A stretch of DNA of 64,000 bases, from NCBI GenBank assembly GCA_010094045.1, contig ML986680.1:120774-184773 (forward strand). Direction: 5' to 3'. A program made the position numbers and the translations under genes. The DNA comes from Lojkania enalia. Lineage: Eukaryota > Ascomycota > Dothideomycetes > Pleosporales. Under the pieces are notes generated by a model. It worked only from the letters and a program-made list of their open reading frames with translations. It did no database searches and was not told the origin of the DNA. This document shows, in pieces, positions 57,001-64,000 of this stretch; the stretch's first letter is position 1, and every line of letters begins with the position of its first letter.

Positions 57001-60000
57001 TTACGCTACAATTCTCTTCAATCCTCCAAAGAATCCCTTGAAACCGCCTTCATCCTTTGGTCTCCTATTGCCATGACGACCACTTCGTTCAGTCTCGCTC
57101 CTTCTAGGCCGAGGTCTTTCATCACCGTGTCTTGTGCGCGGCCGATCGGAATCCGTGCGCCGGCTGACAGGCCTTTCTTTTTCGGTCACGGAGATTCGTC
57201 TACTCCTAGGCCTATCGTGTTCTACGACGGACACTCTCCGACTGTGACGGCGACGTTCGCGTCGTTCGTGTGAGGACGTTGATGCCACACCCACTACTGC
57301 AGCAGCATCGTCGATCAAGGGGGACCGAGGCGTCTCCGGCTCTGGCTTTGGCTCTGAATCGACCTGGGGAGACAGTTCGGGCCCCGGATCCTGAGGTTCG
57401 ACCGGCTGAGGCTGAGATGGTGGGACGTCGTCAACGGGGCTTGCAAGAGAAATTCCTCCATCTCGTCCACCAGACATTTCGAGTTCCCGTTCTTTGGCTG
57501 CACGAGCGGCTCTCCGTTCTTCCTTTTTAGCACGATAATCTGCTTCCTCCTCTGTGGACTTGAAGTGATGTCGAGTGTGATGGTGCGAATGAGAGTGTCT
57601 GCGGCTACGATGGGGCCGCTCAATACGCTCACGGCTGCCACCGGAGGAGTGCTGGCTACTTGTTGGCCTATCTGTGGCTTTGCGTAGGGCATCGGGCGGT
57701 GTCGCATCACCGACGACAGGATCCGTCTTGATTCTTGCAACAGGTTTCACGGATCTCGAAGCTGGTGCTATAGGCTCAGTTCTTGAGCGGCCAAAGAGAG
57801 CGATGCCACCTAGAAGACTATTTCTTCTTTGATGCTTTGGCAGTTTTGATTCCTGGAGTCCCGTATGCCGTCTACTTGGCGGACGAGTTGCCTCTGGCAA
57901 AGTACCGTTCTCATCCGGCTCCTCTTCAGCTGCTCTACGTGCAGCATCTCGGGCTTCTAGCTGTTCGATGTCCTCTTTCTGGGACTTGGGAGTTTTGGAT
58001 GCCTTCTCCCTTTCACGCTCAGCTCTGCGTTGACGGCGGGCGCGTCGCGCCTCCTCTGCATCCCGTTCTGCTTGCTCCGCAGCCTCTCGTTCCAAGCGGC
58101 GGGCTTCCTTCTCTGCCTCGTGTTTCTTTCTTCGCTCTTCATGACGTATTCGTCTAGCCTCAGCTTCCTTAGCTAGTCTCTCCTCTTCCAGCAATCTTGC
58201 ACGCTCTTCATCTGCTTTTCTGGCAGCTCTCCGTTCTTCTCTTCGCTTCTGTCGCTGAATCTCTCCCTCTTCCTGGCGCTTTCGTTCCTCTGCTAGCCGT
58301 GTAGCTTCTTCTTCCTTGGCTAGTCTTTCTTTCTCGGCGCGTCTGGCCTCATGTCGCTTGCGTCTTTCTTCTATTTCAGCTTCCCTTGCTTGGAGTGCAC
58401 GCCGTCTGCTCTCCTTGTCATCACCACGTTCGCGGTGTCTATGGGATCGTTCTCTCTCCTTACTGCTGCTCCTCTTGTTGCCTTCATCTTTGGCAATCTC
58501 TCTGACCCTTTCTTTTCCTTTGCCGCTATCCCTATCTGTTACACTGTCACGACGTCGGTTCCGTGTACTACCAGCAAACTTAGATGCAGCCAGTAATGCA
58601 AATACATTTGGTGCGGGGCGCTCATGGTTACTGGCACTGCTTTCCCGTCTCCTGTGTGAATGGTGTTTACTGCCTTCGTGATGTGAGCGTCTGCGTCTGT
58701 GTTTCTCATTTGTGGGTGAAGCGGGGGAGGCTTCGGGGGCGGGTTCGTCTGCTATTGCCGATTCGTTTGGAGGAGTTTTAGGAGGTGGCTGCTCTTGCGG
58801 TTCTTCTGGTTGAGGATCCGCTGATTTTTCGGTAGGCTCGTCTGGTTGCTGGGGGGGTTCAGGGTTGTCAGAAGCGGGAGGCTCTGCTCGCGGCGGTTCT
58901 ACCACAGCGTCCACATCTCCTTTTTCGACATTTATGCCCTCCTGCCGTTGATTAGATTCGGGTTCAGGAGTTTCCACTTGAGGTGTCTCTTCGCTTGTTA
59001 TAGGGACTTGCTTGTCCGCTGGTTGGTCTAGTTCTTGCATGTCTGCGGGCGGTGGATGAGAGCCCTCAGGAGCAAATTCCCCTCCAGCGCCCTCATTTCT
59101 AGCTGGCTTCTCCTGAGAACTCGGTTCGGTAGTCGCCTCAGGAGCCGGTAGGTCTTCTCCATTCTGCTCAACGGGTTGTTCTTCTGGATTTTCTGGATTT
59201 TCAGTTGGCGAGGCGTTGGATCCTTGGCTTGCTGAGATCTCTGTTGCTTCGATGGCTTTCTCTTCCGTCTGAGGGGGTCCTGCATCGCCTTGACCTTCTG
59301 TCTCCCTCGGTGGAGGGGAAGCCGCGTCTTCACCGGTGGATTCTGGCTCTTGAATCGCTGCTGGTGGTTCCTCACTCGTTGGCGCGGGCACTTCGCTCGT
59401 TGGGGCAGGTTCTTCACTTGCAGGCACTGGATCTTCGCTCGGAGGTGCTAAATCCCTGACATGAGGCGTTTGTTCTTCGCTAGCTGGGGCAGGTTCTTCA
59501 CTCGTGGCTGGTGGCCCATCACTCGAAGGAGGAGGCTCTTTGCTTTCAGGGGTTGGCTCATCAGGAGGTGCAGAATTTTCATTCTTGGATGGCGGTTCAT
59601 CCTCAATTTTATCTGATGTCTCTTCAGCCTCCTGGGGCAAAGTTGAGTCTGGGTTGCCCTGTTCGGCCGGGGAACTATCTTGCTGAGCATCTGAAGGTGG
59701 TGGTTCTTCGGGACTGTTCTGAGAAGATTCTATGGAAGCTTGAGCTTGAGGATCATCTTCTGCACCTGCTGTCGTCTCTTCCTTAGCCTGGTCCTGAGAA
59801 GGCTCATCTTGAGTGACCTGGATGCTTTCTAGTGCAGATTCCTCAGTTGGTAGATCTTGCGGTTCATCTAAAACCACCCTATCACTCTCGGGCTTGTTGT
59901 CTTCTGTAATAATTGGAGGTGCTAGAGGCTCATCGATCTGACTCTCGTTCTCGCTCCTGGGTTGATCGATGTCACCATTTTGGTCCCCCGACACAGGGGA

Positions 60001-63000
60001 TTCATTTGGCTCTGATCCCTGCTCAACTTGGGTTAACGCGGAATCTTCGCTATTGTCATTTTTCGGATCATGGGTGTTATCTCCTTCGTGTTTGCTTTCA
60101 ATATCTGTAGGAGATCCTGCATCTAGAGGGGAATCTTCGGGCTCCTGCGTTATATCTTCGCTCGATTTGAAGTATTCCGGGTTCGGTTCTTCAGCTGTCG
60201 GCTCTGGGGCCTCAAGATTCTGCTCTATGGCTATATATTTAGAGTCTGCATCGTTAACGTCTTCGCTCGGTCCTTCAACTTCGACGTGAGCGCTTGGAGT
60301 CTCGGGGACGGTGTCTAGAGGTAGTTCCTCAATTGGAGCGATGGGCGTTGCCTCTGTTGGAACAGTTTCCGGCTGTGTCGCCTGCCTCTCAGCACCCACA
60401 TCTGTAGATTTGGATAGGGGTTCATTCCTGCTGTTATGCTCTGAGCCGATAGTTTTACAATCCGCTTCATCCTTGTCCATTGATTCTTCCATCCTTGTCA
60501 GTATGGGATTTTCAGAGTCTGTCTCGTCATGCCTAGCAGAAGTAGAGGCTTCGGCAATCTCTGGCGTAGTCTCGCTGTTTGCATTAGATTCCGGGGTAAT
60601 CTGGTCCTCGCTAGATAGTGCACTTGGGCTATTGGTCTCAGAAATTGGCTCAATAGGCTCAAAGTTTGAACTTTCTTGGGAGGTAGCAAGGTCTTCGGAA
60701 ACTTTCTCTTTGCTTGGTTCTAGCTCACTTGTACATGTTTCCGGGACGGTTAGAACCTCATTTGTCTTATCTTGCGAATTCTCTTCAACTGCTGGCATAG
60801 GCGGTTCGGTTGATGGCTTGCTCTCAGGGGGGGGATTCTCGCCATTTGCCTGTCTCTCATCGACGTCGTTGGTTGATGTTAATTCTGCGGTTTGCTCAGA
60901 AGTCTGAAAATCTGTCGTATGGCTATCTTCAGAAGGCATCTTCACATCGCCATCAATACCTGGGAGTGATTCCAAATGTTCCGGGACCGATATGTCAGCG
61001 GATAAAGGGAGAGAATTGTCTTGAACGCCGCCACTTGGTTCATCGACTGCCACATCTTCCATCTTGAGTTCCTTGATATTGATATCTTGGTCATGTTCTG
61101 GTGCTGTCATCGCCTCATCTAGCGCCACTCCTCCTATTGAAGCTACCGAGCTCGACATATCCGGGGGACTATCCTCGGAGCTTGACGTGGTCATCTCATC
61201 TTCTAGGTCTTTGCTTGTCATGACCTCCGTATCCTTGGTGTCTTTAGCTTCTGTTGTCGGAAGGGCCTCGGGTTCACCGGTGTTCGCGGAATTATGATCT
61301 GTTGATTCGCTGGGGGGAGACTTAGGAGTTGACTCGACTAGAGGGTTGGCAGGAATTTCTATTGATTTCTGCTCCTCGAAATCTCCATCTACATTAGGTT
61401 AGAGACACTTGGGAGGAGAGGAAACGGGACAGATTAAAAACAATTGGATGTTAAAGAAGTGAAAATGTAGACAGCGGATGCTTAATTGGGTGCGCTGCTA
61501 AGAGAAGGGGCGAAGTAAAAGCGTGAGTGAGGATGCGACGGAAGTCGGGCTACGAAGTGCTAGCACAACTCCGCGCCTGACATTCAGTGCATGCCGCGAT
61601 TCCCGGCAAAATACCTGCATGCATGCAAAGAGTCTCGCCCAATGGCTTTCAACCTTCACGTGATGATAAGGAATGCTGAGTAAGCCTCCAGGCCCTGGCC
61701 GATCACGGAAGGAGGGCGTGGGGGTTGGCCTCTTAGTGAGCAGCACTCACTCAACCGTTGCATTACAACATCTTGGCTCTTGTATGTAGCAATTCATGTG
61801 CAACAAAAGCACACAGCAAGAGTATCGAACGCTTTGATTGTAAGAAACATTCAGATCACTTACCAATTGGTTTCCGGGTACTGACATCCTCGACTACAAT
61901 AGCTCGTGGGTCTGTTTCTTCATTGTCTATTATCACCTCGCTGTCCAGTTGGTTGTGGTGGGTCTGTTTTTCTGGCATCTCTGTTTCTGCTAGATCAAGC
62001 TTCTGTTGAGTATCCATGTCTAGAACCACAGGATTATCAACGCTCTGATTTCCTTCAGCTTCCGACTGAGAACTTTGGGGTTCGTCAGCAGTGGCAGTAT
62101 TCTCAGCACTTGCAGAGGATTCGTGGTCTACTAGGCTCGGCACTTGTTCTATAGATGTTGCTGGCTCAGCATTGGCGTCCTCAGGAACAGTATTATCCCC
62201 GGCTGTAGATATATCAGGTGTCGACCGCGATTCCTCCATAGTTAATGCCATTTCACTCATGTTAACATCTTCAGTCGACGCAGGTTTATCTGGCTGGTCG
62301 TTTATGAAATCTTTTTCAACGGGGGCTTCTGTGTTCGTCGGAGATTCAGAATCTCCAGCTGTCGCTTCATATTGTGGCTCTGTCTTGTCACAATTCAAGC
62401 TCTGCACAGGAGCTGACTCTGCATCCTCATCGGCGTGGCTTTTTGGGTCCGAAACGTCAGCAATAGTGTCACTCGTCTCCTCTACATTACTCTTCTCATC
62501 GATAATTTGTGTTTCCTTGCCCTCTTCATCTTGTCTCTCTGGCATAGCATCATCGTTCGTAGCTGGAGCAGATGCCAATTCATAGAGATTTTCAACAGTA
62601 GCATCGCTTTGAGGGATAATGTCATCATTTTCCCCTACTGGGGGAATATCTGAGTTGCTGATTTCTTGTTCTTTATCTTCAGTGGAATCTGCATTCGGCT
62701 GACTGACAAGCGCGATAAAGTTTTCCAAGCCGTCACTCTGCGGTATGCTCTCTTCATTAACAGAAGGGTTTTCATTGATTCCTCCGTCCTTTGAGGTGCT
62801 ACCATCCGTAGCGTCGCACTCAGGTGCAGGGCTCCCATTTCTAGCATTCGCACTGCCCTGCTCCGCTAGAGGTTCAATACCCTTGGCAGGCATCGCCGCT
62901 TGTAACGCAGTCTCCTGCTGATTGTCATCTCCCTCCGACTTATATATTTCGCTGGAGGCGACAACTTCTGAGAGTTCTTTACTGCCGTCATTTTCGGTGG

Positions 63001-64000
63001 ACGGGTCTTCCCTGCTTTCGGTTTCGGTAGCTGCTTGGCTGTCCTCTGGAGGACTGCGAGAACTATCGTCGCCGGATGCTGGATTAACCGCTACAATAGG
63101 GGTGATAGGTCTAGCGCTCTCTGTTTCGATAGCTGTACTCCCTTCTACCGAATCCGGATGCTGCCCACATCCGTCTTCATTTGATTTTAGCGACTTTTCC
63201 TCGTTGGATGACTCTTCACCAGACTCTCCGTTTCCTGGAGTCGGTTCCTCCGCATTCAATATATCTTCACTCAAGGGTGCATCTTCTGTAATTTGGGAGT
63301 CCTTAGCTGTTTTACTTTCCTCTGTGGGTTGAGTCTCTTCCGCTGAGGGGCTTTCTTCAGCCGGCTGAGCCTCTTCGGTAAATTGGGTCACTTCATTTGT
63401 CATAGTTGCTTCAGTATCTTGGCTCCCTTCGACGGGCTGATCGTCTGTAGACTTAGCGTCCTCAGCCGATTGGCTACCTTCGATCATTTGGCTTCCAGCA
63501 AGTGGGTTCTCCTGAGCAGGTGGGTTATCCTCAGTAGGTGGGTTTTCTTCAGTAGGTGGGTTTTCTTCAGTAGGTGGGTTTTCTTCATTAGGTGGGTTTT
63601 CTTCAGTAGGTGGGTTTTCTTCAGTAGGTGGGTTTTCTTCAGTAGGTGGGTTTTCTTGAGCAGGTGGGTTCTCTTCAGCAGGCGGGTTCTCTTTAGTAGG
63701 TGGGTTCTCTTCAGTAGGTGGGTTCTTTTCAGTAGGCGGGTTCTCTTTAGTAGGTGGGTTCTCTTCAGTAGGCGGGTTCTCTTCAGTAGGTGGGTTCTCT
63801 TCAGCAGGTGGGTTTTCCTCAGTAGTTGGGTTTTGCTCAGTAGATGGGCTTTGCTCAGTAGGTGGGTTTTGCTCAGTAGGTGGATGTTCCTCAGTAGGTG
63901 GATTTTCCTTGGCAGGTAGGTTCTCTTCAGCAGGCGGGTTCTCTTGAGCAGGTGGGCTGTCCTCAGCAGGTGGGTTTTCTTCAGCAGGTGGGTTCTCCTC
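57001..64000 (-). CDS. Giant low-complexity charged protein, 5' end beyond window
   Basis: Two visible exons: 64000-61864 and 61388-57001, joined in phase 1 by a 475-nt intron (GTAAGT donor, AATGTAG acceptor); more than 2170 aa, start not in window. From the N-terminal side: a hexapeptide array ENPPTE (about 28 copies), then a long Ser/Glu/Asp/Pro/Thr-rich region (to about 58750), then a highly charged Arg/Glu/Lys/Ala coiled-coil-like block (EERRKRHEARRAEKERLAKE and similar, about 58600-57900), then a Ser/Arg/His-rich tail and a Gly-rich end GGFKGFFGGLKRIVA. No catalytic domain. The conserved short tail suggests a binding or membrane-contact peptide. Likely a cytoskeletal or cell-cortex scaffold, but that is inference. 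The intron could instead mark the join of two genes. Confidence 0.7.
63497..64000 (-). repeat. 18-bp minisatellite encoding ENPPTE repeats
   Basis: About 28 in-frame 18-bp units running off the right edge; on the plus strand AGTAGGTGGGTTCTCTTC with variants (AGCAGG, TTTTCC, TTGCTC). Variation is mostly at third positions or Thr/Ala and Glu/Gln/Lys swaps, so the reading frame is under selection or the array is recently spread. Confidence 0.9.

Noticed and set aside
56757..57273. Plus-strand frames containing poly-Lys
   Set aside because: Produced by A-runs and by the antisense of the large gene's last codons.
58316..58681. Plus-strand Ser/Leu-rich frames opposite the large charged gene
   Set aside because: Mirror image of Glu/Arg codons on the coding strand; typical antisense artefact.
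61498..61746. 82-codon minus-strand frame inside the 475-nt intron
   Set aside because: Composition differs from both flanking exons, and the frame does not join them through canonical sites.
63383..63919. 178-codon plus-strand frame of FSRWVF repeats
   Set aside because: Antisense reading of the ENPPTE minisatellite.

Overview
The window looks like chromosomal DNA of a filamentous ascomycete (Pezizomycotina). The protein-coding genes have short introns (46-86 nt) with GTAAGT/GTATGT-type donors and CAG/TAG acceptors. The gene content is fungal (HET domain, a fungal Ste7-type MAPKK, DUF3602, a secreted Taka-type alpha-amylase, ARP1/centractin). Many decayed sequences carry in-frame TAG/TAA at CAG/CAA positions, the signature expected from repeat-induced point mutation (RIP). 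The exact class is not determinable by eye; Leotiomycetes or a relative is a guess.

Layout. 1-7 kb is an accessory block: a truncated membrane protein, relics of a response-regulator receiver and of a pogo-type transposase, a HET-domain gene, and two minus-strand genes (a CorA-like two-TM protein and a beta-rich protein) that face it. 7-10.8 kb has no intact gene; it holds one decaying gene and transposon scraps. 10.99-14.96 kb is a ten-exon copper-type P1B ATPase. 15-17 kb is a transposon graveyard with a shared terminal motif. 19.1-20.2 kb is a secreted or type I membrane Cys-rich protein. 20.7-24.9 kb holds decayed genes, including OST-alpha-like and RTA1-like relics.

25.6-48.4 kb is mostly conserved, housekeeping-like sequence: a conserved hypothetical, CCT3 (chaperonin TRiC gamma), a GH13 alpha-amylase, a Ste7/MEK2-type MAPKK, SPT6, a TDP2-like endonuclease/phosphatase-fold protein, ARP1 (dynactin) and a DUF3602 GRGGAGN-repeat protein. 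48.4-57 kb is an AT-rich, gene-poor block with homopolymers and a degenerate tandem repeat of about 198 bp. 57-64 kb is the 3' part of a very large low-complexity gene with a hexapeptide repeat array running off the window edge.

How it fits together: the window alternates gene-rich, GC-balanced segments with AT-rich RIP-degraded segments, as in two-compartment fungal genomes. The genes do not form an obvious metabolic cluster. The nearest thing to a functional module is the HET / CorA-like / beta-rich trio at 1.75-7.0 kb, whose possible link to allorecognition is inference only. I found no convincing new system; the best leads are that trio, the TIR-bounded element family, and the tandem repeat in the AT-rich block.
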